NCBI GenBank assembly: GCA_004352715.1
Contig: SCFE01000092.1
Span: 690,948-720,600, forward strand
DNA from: Hofstenia miamia
Taxonomy: Eukaryota > Xenacoelomorpha > Acoela
Length of the DNA stretch: 29,653 nt
Direction of reading: 5' to 3'
Numbering within the stretch: the first letter of the stretch is position 1; each line of letters begins with the position of its first letter. The position numbers were made by a program, and so were the translations under genes. The notes under the pieces are model-generated. The model was not told where the DNA came from. It saw nothing but the letters and a program-made list of their open reading frames with translations, and made no database searches. Positions 8,686 through 23,271 of this stretch are shown one piece after another.

Positions 8686-11600
8686 GTAATTCATTTGAAT
8701 TATATTATCCGTCATTGTATTATCTTATTTATTGAAGTACTTCTCAAGGAAAGTTGCTGTTTATTTCGCGAGATTCACTTAATTGAGAAAGAGAATATAT
8801 TCATTTTCCCCGTGTGTCCGATTTTATCGGATTTATAAGTGTTTTTTAAAAATTATTTTTTCACTTAATTTTCCAAAATAATATTTGTTAGGCTGTAATT
8901 TAAAAGTAAATTTAATTTGCATTATAATGAAAAATAATGTTTTCGTAACAAAGCAATTTGCATTAAATGTTTTTGGTTATTAGTCCATTTATTTAATACA
9001 GAACATTCTATAATTTATAAAAATAATATCAGGATTAAAAATATATACGAAAACCTCACCAAGTTCAAAGACGGAATTTAGTTAGAAGTGGGTTGATTAT
9101 ATCAAAATTGATGCTAGCATTTGCATGGATAACTATTACATATTATCAAAGTGTACAATTTTCTGCAATGATGTTCACACAGTTTTGTATTAATACACTT
9201 ATAAGTTTTTGCCTTCAAAATTTTTAAGGAACCCATTGCACCATTAGTTTTGATGTAAATTTCATATTGTAATTTAAAATTTTAGTGTAAATTTTTCTGT
9301 AACTACCGAATGTGTTAATATAGAAATTTGTGAATATTGTAGACTTTTTACACTGAATTTGATTCTTTTTCTATGTTCTAGAGTGTATATTTATTTTCCG
9401 GAGTGCCTCTTCACACTGGCAAACGATGGAAATGTCATCTCTGATAACAAATTAACAACAAATTTAATTTACAATTATAAAATGATCCTTGTTCAAAACA
9501 TCAAAATTTTAAATTTAATAAACAATAAATTGTGAAAAATTGTAATTGAATATGGTATCAAATTTATAATTATATAGAAAAAATTGGCTTCAGAATGACT
9601 GGTGGAGTTCTGCCATTGACAAAGAGCATACAAAATCACTTAGATTTAAACAGGCAGCATGTCGTCACATACTAAACTAAAACGATTAGTAAACACCACA
9701 GAGTGCGAATAAATTAGTTTCATTTACACATATTTAGGAACGGGGAGAGCATCTCACACTGTACAGTTATAGGCTCAGTGTATATAACAATAATGTTACA
9801 CGTTGGGTTAAAAATGTAGAAATTTTACAGAATGTTGCGCTAATAAATGGAAGTATACTTCATTCCTTAAATTTGAATAGTGAACAATTTCGATACATAA
9901 TCTAGAGATTCTCAGTTTATGCTGGGACGGGTAGAAGTCATAATTCAGGCTGCCTGTACCAAGTGACTTATTCCAAATTCAAAAAAAATGCACATATTTC
10001 CAGTTTTACTATGATGAATGATAATCTCCGATTGTTTGTGTTATTCAAATAAGTCTATAATTCCAATCGCTCGTTTCAAATATAGAATAGACTCTACTCT
10101 GTATTTGCTCAGGTTAAGTAGTTTATGTCGTCGTTTTTCAGAATTGAATTCGTAAATAATGTGTTGTCCCACATCTTTACAAAACAATTTGGAGCATATC
10201 TGATCTACTTTTAGAAATGTCATTTAAATACATGTGAAATTTTGAATTATTTTTTTTGAAGTTCTTATGAGAACAATGCAATGATCTTAACATGTAATTA
10301 AAACGCATTCTTCATAGCTAGGCCATTGCAAGATTTCTAACTCTACCACAAACCATCGTAATTGTCTAATCAGCTATCGCACTCATTTCTAATGTACATC
10401 TTTAAGCAAGATAATAACTGAAAACATCCCTGGTATAAAATATTTTAATTTATATCACGACAATATTTAGAATTCACATAAATTTATTTGTAACAATAAA
10501 TTAACTGCAGCGAATATGCTAGCTTTGGTAACGCTTCTATTCCAATATATGAATGCATTAGAGCAACAAGTTGCTTAAGCAAAACCCAAAAGCAATTTGC
10601 TATCAGTTAGGTTCTTGAAAGCAATTAAATTCATGACAATTATATAAATTTGTTTAATGTTGTAATTCATAATTTGTAGTTTTCCTTATCATCAATTTTT
10701 TTATTTTATGTGACCGAACTTAATTTATTATACTCTAAACATTGGTCTTTTTATATTTTAGATATATTTCTGTTTGCTGAGACTACGTATTGCAATATTA
10801 TGCTGTAAGCAGCAAAAATGTCAATTATTGAAGAATAAATTGTGTAGGACTGAGAAAGGTTAACTCGTTAAAACGTTAGCGTGTTAATACAATTGAACGT
10901 GTGAGTTAAAATTATTTTTACATGTTAAGATTAACGGTTTGGTTCAAAGCAAATAATATAATATTGGTGAAAACGGTAAAAAAACGATTTGTGCAATAAT
11001 ATCCGACTGTCGTCGATACCCAAATGCAAACATATAATCTTCTCTACACAATAGATTATTTGTTTTGTTGAATTTGCAATTACATGGAAATTAACGTATT
11101 TTAACGCGTAAATGTGTAACAATCTAACACGTTGAAGAAAGTTTTAACTTCTTCTATATTTATAAGATTAGATTTGGTGTCTCTGAACTTGTTTGACTGC
11201 ACAACATATCTCTAGACGCGCCTAAATCAAATATCAAAGTCAACCGATACTGTCAATAATAGATCAAATAACGACTTTCAATGCTTTTGTTCTAATGTAT
11301 TGCATTTAACTTTCTAAAGTTTTTTCTTTGCAATAATTGAATAACTATATCTTCCATTTATATTTCAAAATATTTTTCAAATTACGTTATAAGATATTTA
11401 TATATAGAATAATTATACACAATTATGGACACTGGGTAGTAGTTAAAAAAAATTAAGGGCTATCAAAAATTCATATTTTTGCGATTTTCAACATTGACGT
11501 ACAATGAGGGAGTCAATCGCATAGTCTAGAAATAATTTTAATATCATAGTAGTTAGAACTGCAAAATTGAGAATTTATTCTATTTAAGCGAAATCAGAGC

Positions 11601-14600
11601 AATTAAAGGTGTTCCACAGTCCATTTGTTGAATTTAAATTAAATGACCCGGATTAATAAGTGATATCTAATTTTTTTTAAAAATTGCTGTTGGCCTTTTG
11701 CTTTTACTTTCTTATTTTGACGTGTGTGTATGTCGATATTGAAGTGTGGTATTGACATGGTTACGTTTCTATATATTTGCTACCAAGTTACAATGATTAG
11801 GTTGATAGCGCTATCTTCCTGTATTGACTTAATTCTTGATGAGAAATATCGATTGTGCGGCGTATTTTCGATATCGTTCTTCATTGATTGGGTATTAGTG
11901 CAGTGACGCACGTTTGTAAAGCTTTAGTATGTTATATATAATCTTCATTTTACATAAGGTGTATAAATTGAGGAGTCATGGGTTGGCATTTAACAAATGG
12001 AAAGGAAGTGTTTACTAAGTAAATTAAAGGTGTTAGACTTCGCTGACTATAACCGGTATTTAATAACACAAATTTCGACTTTCTTCTAAATGCTCTTGAG
12101 AGCTCAAATTTCAGGGGCTCTAAGCTAATATCCTGTATATACCGGGCTTCTTATGGATGTTGATTGCTGTTTCAACATTTTTCCAAATATTACTTAAGAT
12201 GGACACTAATTAAAGTGACAGTTTGCCGGCACTATTGCCATTTCAATTTTGTAATAGGTAAAGACAACACAACGGTTTTCATGAAGCATCTATAGCGCCA
12301 AAGGTACAAAAATCTAATCTGTCAGTGTTTTTGTCCCTTGTTAAATTGGTTTGAAGCATATTGTCGCATCTTTTTTCTGCTCTCAAAGTATATTATATAA
12401 ATTTCCAGGGTTTTTCTTGTTCGTGACTTTTCCGCATAACTCTAGATATAGTTGCTCTGCTATCTTGTGCCTTACAAAATTTTTCTAATTTTTGATATTT
12501 ATTTTTTGTATATATTTCTAGTGAAACGTCATTAATGTCAAGTAATGATTTTTTTTACATAATATAAGCTTTTTATTATTTTATTAGAAGCTCTCAATCA
12601 TTGAGACTTAATGTAACGTACATGTTATATTAACACTCTCGTAAATGTTCTGCCAAAAAGTTCATGCATGGCTCTTGTTTAGGACCTGATTCCTAATCCT
12701 AATAAAAAGTTCGAATCTGTAAATATTATCACAACATACTTTCGTAATGTTTTTTGGTGAGCTATTGTTATTAAATGTTTTTTACTAAATTTACAGCCTT
12801 AGAAAGAATTTTTTACGACACTTATTTGAAAATTATTTTATTTATTGATATGGCTTCTATATAAATTATGAAATGTAATTCCCTTTTATATTTGTCGTTG
12901 TAGCTACACAACCAACCTATGAATTTTCGGGTGATTTTATAGTTTAGAATGGAATTGTTTCAAAGCTGCATTGATTTGCATCATTTTCATTTTAGAGTAC
13001 ATTGAAGTTCTAATGTGAACCAAATTTAAATTTTTGAAGTTTTAGTAACAAGAATACAAGTTTTGAATCCAAGTTTTTATTTTGCAGCAAATTGTCTAAA
13101 ACATTGTCAAGTGACGAAGAGAAAAGGCTAAAATCAACAACCTATATGAAATGCAAATAATTTCTATGGAATACTAAGCACTAAAGACAGTTCTAATATA
13201 TGATTCACCATGGTTACAACTATCGAAAGTTTGTTTCGTCAATCATTTCACCATTTCTCCTTTTTCATTTTAAGCTATTCTAGTCGAATTTACTATTGAC
13301 AATAAATTAGGGCGCGTTTATACCCCTTACAATTTGGCACTCGNNNNNNNNNNNNNNNNNNNNNTATTTTGCAGCAAATTGTCTAAAACATTGTCAAGTG
13401 ACGAAGAGAAAAGGCTAAAATCAACAACCTATATGAAATGCAAATAATTTCTATGGAATACTAAGCACTAAAGACAGTTCTAATATATGATTCACCATGG
13501 TTACAACTATCGAAAGTTTGTTTCGTCAATCATTTCACCATTTCTCCTTTTTCATTTTAAGCTATTCTAGTCGAATTTACTATTGACAATAAATTAGGGC
13601 GCGTTTATACCCCTTACAATTTGGCACTCGAGAGTATGGATCCCATTCCAACTATTTGGGAGTTCAGTGCTCAAACCAAATTCCAACCCAATTTTTCAAT
13701 GACACCGAATTCTCGAAAATTTTTATACCCTATTCGTCAATAACGCTAAGTTAAGAGCTTATTGGAATATTTGGAATATAAATGTTGATATTAGTCTATA
13801 AAATCCAATAATGCAACGTCTCCATTATTTTAAGATAATTTATTAGTATCTTAGTAAATACTGGAGCTTGGTTGCTATCGACCAATTCGTGCACCGAAAA
13901 TAGGCTTCGGTTAGACTATGTAATTGGTAGCAATATTAATTAAAAAATCACCAGTAAGTTGTTGAACTTCATTTCAATTATATTCACATAATTTGACCAT
14001 AACATTAGGCGGGTGATACTTTTGCATGTGATAGATAACGTGTCACCACTCAGTAGTCTAACTGTAGCCTTACTGCTTTTGAGAAAACCCAGCAGTCATT
14101 TCGGGCTAGACCAAAGACATTGGGATCACTGCTCAAAAACGTGTGATTTTTAACTATTCAAACAAAGACATACAATATTATATATTTCTTGTTTTTGTGT
14201 GTTTGGTTAAGTTCGAAATGAAAAACTTTTCGTGATTCTTTCAACTGCGCAGATAAACAGTAATAATTTTTAAATGTGCTATTATATTCCGAAATATTCT
14301 CTATGGGACAATCAACCTATCAATTAGTTAGGTCATTCGCATTTGCTCTAATAACTGATGAATATGCAATGAATGCTTTTAAGAGATTATTTTATAAATT
14401 TCGTTTATTGAAAAATATTTATTTTCGCAAAACACTCGCATTTTTTCTAAAATTATTCTCATAATTTTCTAAACAACATTTGCAACAAAAATACGCTTAG
14501 TTGCTGGAGCAAAGACGTGTTTTACGCCAAGTTGGAGAGGAAGAGCGTATGGTACATCACTTACGCCAGAAAGTGGCGCTTTGCACACACCGTGTGAATA

Positions 14601-17600
14601 AACTTCAAAAACAGGTATTGACCTAATATTTATAGCGCTTTTAATGTTTTTAGAGTGCGCATGCTCGTGGGAAACGAGAGTCTGGTAAATTGGGACAGCT
14701 TCTATCTGCACTTACAGTTGTATGCCTTTGTTTGTTGAATTTGAAATGCAATGCATGTGTAACTATTGTATGTAAATTTCATTTTTAGTTGGATTTATAG
14801 TTTGGTTTAAAAATAATTAGACTTTGGACATGTGGCTGCATACCATTGTTAATCATATCCTATTCGCTAGGATTTTGTTGAACACAATGTGTCAGTTAAT
14901 GTTGACGAATCTTAAATTTTGCAATTCATTTATATTTAAGCTGCAAACACCATTTTCAAATCTTTAGTGTGTCAAATAAAGTCTTTCATATAAAATCCAG
15001 AAACGATTACTGGAATGATCTGTCACTCAGAAAAATGATTGTTATGTGATATGAAATACGCCGAATCTCATCCATTAACCAGAAATTTTTCCTACTAAAT
15101 TTTTCACGAACGATAACTCTCACTTTTTTCTGAAAATATTTCATCACATTTTAAAGTTTATTCCATTTGTATTATATTGCAATCATATCTCTTTATGCTT
15201 TGCAAAATTGCTGTGCTCGATTTTTTAATGCATCACTTTCCTATACAATTTCTTTTCAATCACGGACATGTTGTTCGTAAAAGAACAAACCAAGAGCTTT
15301 TCTGAAATATTTCACAACCACTTATGAGCTTTTTCGTTTTTTTCCATAACATTGCATTTCCTATTTATATTGGAATTAAATTCAATTATTTTGATTGGAA
15401 ATTGAAAATTGTGTCCTTATTTTTTACTAAGATTCAGCATATATGTTTAGCGTAGATGCTATTGAATTACCGTTTTTCTCAGCCATCTGCTGTTGTCGGA
15501 ATGCGAATTTTTTGAGGCCATTTAAAAAAAAATTGCTTATAGAGGCGAACATTAGATTTCATTTCACGCAAATAATGAGACTTAGCTCTTCTAGGCCAAC
15601 GTCATCGCTAAATGAGTTTGTCAGATGATGTCAATCATGTAGATTCTAATTACGAATCAAAGTGAAATCCTAATGGCAACAAATTTTGTTCGAAATAGCA
15701 TTACGAATTTCTATTGCCAACAATTCAAGTGTTCTCATTATTTTGTCAATTTCTGCACATAGTAGACTAATTTACAGTATTTTTGCCCAATAAATGGAAT
15801 ATTTTGGCATTAAATTGGTTTCGCAATTTTGCAGATTCACATTCTTTTACCAAACCTGATAAAACTGAATGGAGTTAATAACAAAGTACTGATTACCTAA
15901 ATAATGATTCCATCTTTCTATCGGTACGGACTTTCTACTTTTCCAAATTCATGTTAAGCAGTTTAAGACTACAAGAGCTGACTATATTGTAAATTCAACT
16001 GTTTGCTTTCTCTTCCAAATTGATAAATGATATAACTTATGATTTGGGAAAATTCATGACTTATTTTTAGTTTGATAAAGAAACAAATTTTAAACAGAAA
16101 TATTACCTTAATAACAAGGGTTCTTGTCAAATATGTATTGGAGAGATTTGTTTACTAACATCTAGACGTCTCTCACAATATAAGCACAATTTCTAAAAAC
16201 AATTTTTGTATCTAGATGTTATATTAATGATTTCTTTGTCTGCTTTGAATGATTTTGAAAAAATTTGCTTATAGAGCTGAAAATTACATTTCATTTCACA
16301 CAAATAATAAGTCGTGGGAATGGGGATCTTCATGGCGAGGCAAATAGAGTTGGGGGAAACTATTGTATAGTGACAATATGAAAAATTTACATTTACAAAA
16401 AAATCATAATAGGACTACTACCTTATGACATTTTGATTGATGTCATTTTATCCAGTATCCAATCACATTGTGACATTTTTAGCTACACGTCTTGATGGCC
16501 ATCGAACCACACTAATGTAGTGGTAGCCTACACTATAAGATCACGTTTTGTCCATAATTTTTGCGTTAAGACTCATTGTAATAGTGTGGGGACAAATATT
16601 ATATTTCGTGGGGATGTGGAGATAGTCACTGCGATGAAATACACATTTCAATGAGGATGGGAATGGACCCCACGACCAAAGTAATAATGACTGCTTTTAT
16701 TTCAATATTAGCCAGCTTAGTTCAACGTAAGCTTACAATAGGTCCTTCACATTCAAACATCTCAATGAGTAAAGTTTTAAAACTTCATGTAACATATATA
16801 AAATTCTGGAGGAAGAGTTTCGTTGAACTCGCCCGCAGATGCTTCCCCCTAAAGCTGTATATGTATCGCGGCTTTGCAAGTGTTATAAACAAATTTTGTG
16901 AAGGAGATAAATCACTGTAAATTGCTGTCAAACCGTGTATTTATTCCTCAATCTGAGCAGTTTAATTGATGTCAAAATTTACAAAGTCAGTATGTAACGG
17001 AAAGCTTTGGAAGAAGTTATATTATGAATTACAGTAGCATTTTCTATTAAATCTTACGCAAAACTAGTGTTTAGTGAATCTTATATTTTTAAGCTATTCC
17101 AGTCACTTTGCAAATCTTATTTCATTTAGGCATTATCTGAGGAAGAGGAAGTAAAGAAACAATTGCAAGCCGCTGTACTCAGAATGGAAATTTTGAAGGT
17201 TAGTATTGTGGACTTGATGTATACTATGTTCACTAAGTTAATCCAGTAATTGCATTTATTTGATTATAGGTTGGTGTTCCATAAAAATTGAATTAGAAAC
17301 GATTTTAGATTAGAAAGCGTAAAAGTGTAATGGTGAACAGTAAGTTCATGTGTGTGGAGATAATGTTTCTCTTTAAGCTAAATGTACATTGTCATTAGAT
17401 GAAACTGAATGTATCATTGCAAGTTTTTATAGCAAGCAACATTTATTTAGCTTAAAGCAAATGAAATACTTGATTTTTAACAAACATTCCCTAGTCAAAT
17501 TAAGTATACATTTTAAATCTTTTCAGTTTGCATTCCAAACATATAAATGTACTTGTGAATATAATTTAGGAAGGTTTTGATTGGTATTTTGTTTCTCTCT

Positions 17601-20600
17601 GAAGACATGTTTATTTATCAGAATAGTTAACAAATAACCAACGGCAATATATGCACATTTGCAAATAACCGCTTACAGTTTAATATATGTTTCAGTTAGA
17701 ACTAATTTCCCATTTTTTCAACAACTAATTGCTTTGCACAGGAGTCGTAGACATATTCAGATAGCTATCATTTTCAAGAAAGTCTATGAATATTTGGACG
17801 ACTCAAGGAATTTCAAGTTTATTTGTTGTTCTTCAAGAGCTTTCTCTCCGTTAATCGTGATAAAATTCTAGTTTGACAGTGAGCTTTAGTGGTGTGTGAT
17901 TCATACAGTTTTTAGAAGTGTTTTGTTTTAGGATTGTACGGGATGATAAATATACCTGGTTGGCATGTGAATCATTTTGATGTAAAAACAATTCAGATTT
18001 TCATTAAGACGTTTCTTTATTATTAGGTTACCAGTAGTATGCTTTGATTTGTGCCCAAGAGTATTCAATCAGCTGTCTATCTTAGACTAGTCTAATGCTT
18101 TTCTTTAGTAATATTTGAAAATGCGTGCATTTTATAATTTATGTCAATCCTATTTCTATAGGATTTGAGTCTTGCAACGCATTATCACATTGGCAAATTA
18201 GATCATTAATGAGCCCAATATATCCATTCAGTCACAACGTTATAAATGTAAAAATGTAAATGATTAACCCATTTTTTGAGCAGCAACTCTGTCATTTATG
18301 TGAGGTATTGATATTTTATTTTAGTTTCAAAAGTGCACATATAGCTTAAAGAATTTCCTTCTGTTCTATGAGATAATTGCTCCTTGTTAACTATATGTTT
18401 AAAATATTTTATAAACCTACGCATTTAAAAATGACTGCCAATGTTTTGAAAAGACAGACGTTGAAAGATTTAAACTCACTTTTTAAAACTCTCCACTAGT
18501 TCTCTTAATTTGAATATTGATGTTATATTTACTAATATTGTATTTTAATATCAAACATCGCAAGTATTGGAATGGAATAATACAGAAGTTATGTAGCTGA
18601 ACAACACAAACACAATAGACTCAATTTGATTTGTCCAGATAATTCCAATTTCGATTGGCGTTTTTTCTTCCGCTATACCAATGATACAACATCAACATGA
18701 ATGTATTTTTCGGAACTATTTTAATAAAAAAAGAATTAATGGCTTATTATATTTGAGAGCAGCAATGCTCCGTAGCATTTGCTTGAATTTCATTGGTGGT
18801 TTATCTATACCACGTTTCAATTTTTTTCCTTAAATATATATATATATATATATATATAGTAATAATGTGTCGCTATGTACGTACAAAATGCTCAAAAAGC
18901 CTACATAGCAACATATCAAGGCGTACATAGCGAAATATGAAGAAAAATCAGTAGAATTCTGCAGAAAAAATTGCCGTATGATATTGGTTGGTTGTGAATC
19001 GCTATATTAATTAAATTTCGAACTTTGTTTGTGTAATATACTGTAAGTTTGCCAATTTCCCACTGAATTATGTACTACATTGTTGGGTAATTATAGAGGT
19101 ATACTCAATAAAATTTACATTGCCACCATTGCGGGCGTGATCATCATATTATCATTACATCTTTTTAACAAAAAATCTTGCTGGTACATAGCGACAAATA
19201 TAAATTTTACAAAGTGTACATAGCGGCATATATAATTTGTTAAACATTTATATATATATATATATAACGTTTACTTTCTTTAATATATAAATGCCAGCGT
19301 GATTATTGTTATAAATCATACATCGGAGAAACTGATGGATATCTAGGAACCAGAATAAATGAACATTTATAATCTGAAATATTTTTACATAAACATGCTG
19401 CTAGAGAAGACTAGTTATTAACCTATAGCATTTAGGAGTGTGCCGTAACAAACGGCACTATACAGAGTTTTTAAATGTATTCATTTTTTAGAAAACAAAA
19501 GATGTGGGTGAAATGTTCAAGAATTCTTAGAGTGCATATGTCACTGAACTTTGCTTTTTTTCTTTTTTTCACATGTTTTGACAATGGGTTCTTATTATGC
19601 CATCACTGCATATTAGTTTAACAAGCATGTAGGCCTCATTGTATACTGGCTATTCATTGAATGATTTTTGTAATGTCACTTTTGTTTAATAAAGCTGTGC
19701 GGTAGCATAACTGTGCTGTAACAGCTCCTATATGAGAAATTTGAATATTAGTGAATATTAGTGAATATTAGCTTGTTGCTTCAAGTACCTTGGTGGCTTG
19801 TTTGAAGGAACTTTTGGGTTCGTCTTTCTATTGTATTCCTCCTCAGTGTTTAAAATAAATGTTTATTTGATAATGAATAATGGCATGAGATGATTTATAA
19901 AACCTTTTACAATCTCTAATTTCTTTTTTATTTTGGGGATGAAGAAAATAGCTTCTCTCAATATTTTTCCTGCCGATACAGATGGTTTTTGCTCATGTAG
20001 TCGTTTTTTGTTTATTATATTACGCTTCCATGCAGATGTATTAACTTTATACTTGCGTGTTTTTTGTATTACCATTACTGCTTTCATTCAAACTCAATGT
20101 TGTCTGACCTGCAATGTTTTTGGAAATTGAGTAATACACAACTAAATGACCTCTCATATGCTCCTTGCTGCGCTATGAAATTTTTATTGGTTAAATTTCT
20201 CTCCAAATCTTGTTTCCTACTGTGTATTAACAGAATAATTCATTGAAGCATAGTTACCTCCAGATCATAACTACAGGGTGATCGAAAAAAGATGATTTAT
20301 TTTACAATAAAATTTTACAATGAGAGTATAATTTACCTTATTTCATATTTTAGGCATGTTCAGGTTTCTGGCAGACGGCAGGAAATAGTTGAATCTTCCG
20401 TGTCAGGGTTACAAACCTACCAGGCAAGAGTGGCCATCACAGGAGTCAACCTGAAGTGGCTAGAGAATTGAGAATTGCACAATTGAGTGTGTGCAAAATA
20501 GCCAAGCATCGAAAATTAAAATTTTCAAACGTGTGAAAGTACATTGCTTGAAAGAAATCCACAGACATAAACGTAAGACTCTTCGTGAAGCATTGTTCTT

Positions 20601-22506
20601 TTGCTAGAAGCAAGTTTCTTTTAATGATGAGGCTTCCTTTTCCTTGATGCAACCAGTCAATACTCACAATTGTTGCATCTACTGGGATGTTGAATTGAAG
20701 CCTCATATACAGGATGAAGATCTTCTTGTCGAGCAGGACCGGCAGGGGCCAACTGTCATGGTGTAGGCTGCTATGGTATTGTATGGCAAGATTCCACTGT
20801 TTTTGCTGATAGACGAATCAATCAAGAGACATATCGGGAAATGCTTTCACAAAATATTTTCCCTGCAATAAGGCGAACCATGGACGAATTATCATAGATA
20901 TGGCAAGATAAAGAAAGATGAGTGGCATCTGAAGTCTCCGGACCTTAACCCTTTGGACTATGGAATATGGGGAATCTTAACTCAGAAAGTTTCCACAATG
21001 AGGAACAAATGACATACTGTGAATGACCTCAAGCATCTTTTGAGAAATGCGTGGGATGATATTTTGTAAGAAGATGTATCTCAAATTTGTCAAAATTGGG
21101 AGAAAAATTGCAGGCTGTCACAATAGCAAATGGTGGTCATTTTGAACGCTTACTGTAACTTCAATTATGATTTATTATCTAAATTAAACAATGTAAAATA
21201 GGTCACTCCCTTTTTCGATCACCCTGCATTTCATACTTTGCGGAGGTATTTGCAGTCTCTGACTTTTCTCTTTATTAATTGGGGACTATTGTCTATTGAT
21301 GATGTAAATAGTATATTTGTGCACTGTGTTTCGACAATAATAAATGATGTTAAGCTACTTGTGAACTGCATATCTTGAACAGAAATACAATAAGAGAATA
21401 ATAAATTACACCACGAAATTTTTCACAATTCAAAACTCCTTACAGAAAATGTATTTCATTTGTGCTCTGGGTCAACGACTTCGTTATTTGAACATTTATG
21501 TTTCGAATTTGATTCATTGTTGCGATTATTAGGGTGCGTATTTCAACAAGTCGATTTTTAGATCCTTAATTGCAAAATATTGTGGAAAATTATGTGGTAT
21601 CGTTAGAAAAGTTTAGAATGCAGGAAAACGTATTTGGCTTATCTGTTTTGATCAAGTAGATGAGGGCCATACTAAACATGCAATTTTGAGGTGTGTTTTA
21701 TATTGCGCTGATAACCTCTTATGTTTAGGCAAGTCTTGTTCGAGATGCACTTCTTTTAGTTGCAGACGCTGGCTTGAAATTAACTGCACACAGTAAAGTT
21801 ATATTCAATTCTCAGCAGAAACTAGCCAAGTTGATTCCTGTAATTCCGTCTCAGATATCCACCACAGCAAATTACACTGGTAACTATGCATTCAAAATGT
21901 GGTTCAAATCTTTCAGTAGTAGTTAATAAACGAGTGTTATTACTATTATTATGATTATTACTATTTTTATTCGTACCGAAAATTTTTTTTAAAATGTCCT
22001 TACAGTAGTCATTCAATTAAATTCATCTGTGTAAGTTTTGAACAGAATGCCAGCCAGTAAGAGGGCTTAATATATATTTAACTATTTATTCTTTACCATT
22101 TACTCTTTTGGCAATGATATGCAGATTTCTCTTAAATATTCCAAAATCATTCAATATGCTGATTACCTACTAATTTATTGATTGCCATATTTCCAACATT
22201 GTTGTGAGTTTTAAAAATACCCATGATCTCAATTTATAATCCCTCGCAATTTGTCTGATGATAAATTTGCTTACCGCGAAATGCTAAATCTGGTAAACAC
22301 CCGTCTAAAGTCTGCAAACGAATCAACGTACTGGTAATTTGGATTGTTATTTTATTGCAAAATTACACTTTTCTGCGTTGTTGCATTGTAAATTTTGAAG
22401 CGTGTGTCAAATTTTTTATTTGCCTCTTATGTATACAAGCTTATGGTATTTTAAGCAATAGTTCACTATCGGCTGTTATTTATTCAAATGGAATACAATT
22501 GACAGN

Positions 22507-22540
<34 letters not shown>

Positions 22541-23271
22541 TATTTCATTGAATCATTCCTTTTTACCTAATCGAAGTTGAAAACTCAAGAAATTTAAGTT
22601 CACCTAAGTGGGTATGTTTATTTAATTTCTATTTTCTTCAAGCTCATGCAAAAAAATTGACAAATCTTTTTGCGTAAAAGGCTTTCTGAGTAAAACAAAC
22701 CTGGTTTTCTTGATGTTAGGTCACGGTCAGACTAGTGATTGGTTCAAAAGTGATCTGTCACATTTTGATTAAATCGCATGTCTAATCACCCGAGATAATT
22801 AACGATGTGACGACCACAAAGAAATCGAGCGCGCTGGGGTTTTTTGCCGAAAATTAAAGGTTTTGCGATTACTCGCTAAAAAACTCATTGATCCTTAAAA
22901 TATTTTGCATGAAGGTAGGGACAACTGAAGGACTATGTCCTACACAAAATCAGGAATTTATGTTGAAAAACCAGCTTATATGGTTATGTGGAAAGATTAC
23001 ATAGAGGGGCGTATTAGTATATATATATATATATATATNGGCTGTTATTTATTCAAATGGAATACAATTGACAGTATGTCATATTGGATTATTAGAAATG
23101 TAAATAATTTTCTTCACTTTATACATGGTTCTCAAAACTCTCAAATTTGTAATATTAATCCATTNAAGGTAGGGACAACTGAAGGACTATGTCCTACACA
23201 AAATCAGGAATTTATGTTGAAAAACCAGCTTATATGGTTATGTGGAAAGATTACATAGAGGGGCGTATTAG

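Noticed and set aside
9382-9444. Possible alternative terminal exon after a very good acceptor (TTCTTTTTCTATGTTCTAG), with AATAAA near 9524
   Set aside because: It is only 20 codons with no recognisable content and no transcript support; an acceptor alone is frequent by chance in T-rich introns.
12661-12720. tRNA-like pair: TGGCTCTTGTTTAGG (A-box-like) and GTTCGAATC (B-box-like)
   Set aside because: The arms around the B box do not pair and there is no acceptor stem; at most a decayed tRNA-derived SINE.
14469-14711. 80-codon minus-strand frame
   Set aside because: It lies opposite exons B and C, whose plus-strand frames have correct splice sites and phases and fit the gene.
16651-16920. 89-codon plus-strand frame
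   Set aside because: No family resemblance, no splice context, and it starts inside the possible MITE.
22935-23258. 107-codon plus-strand frame
   Set aside because: It passes through two Ns, an AT microsatellite and a duplicated segment; it is an assembly artefact.
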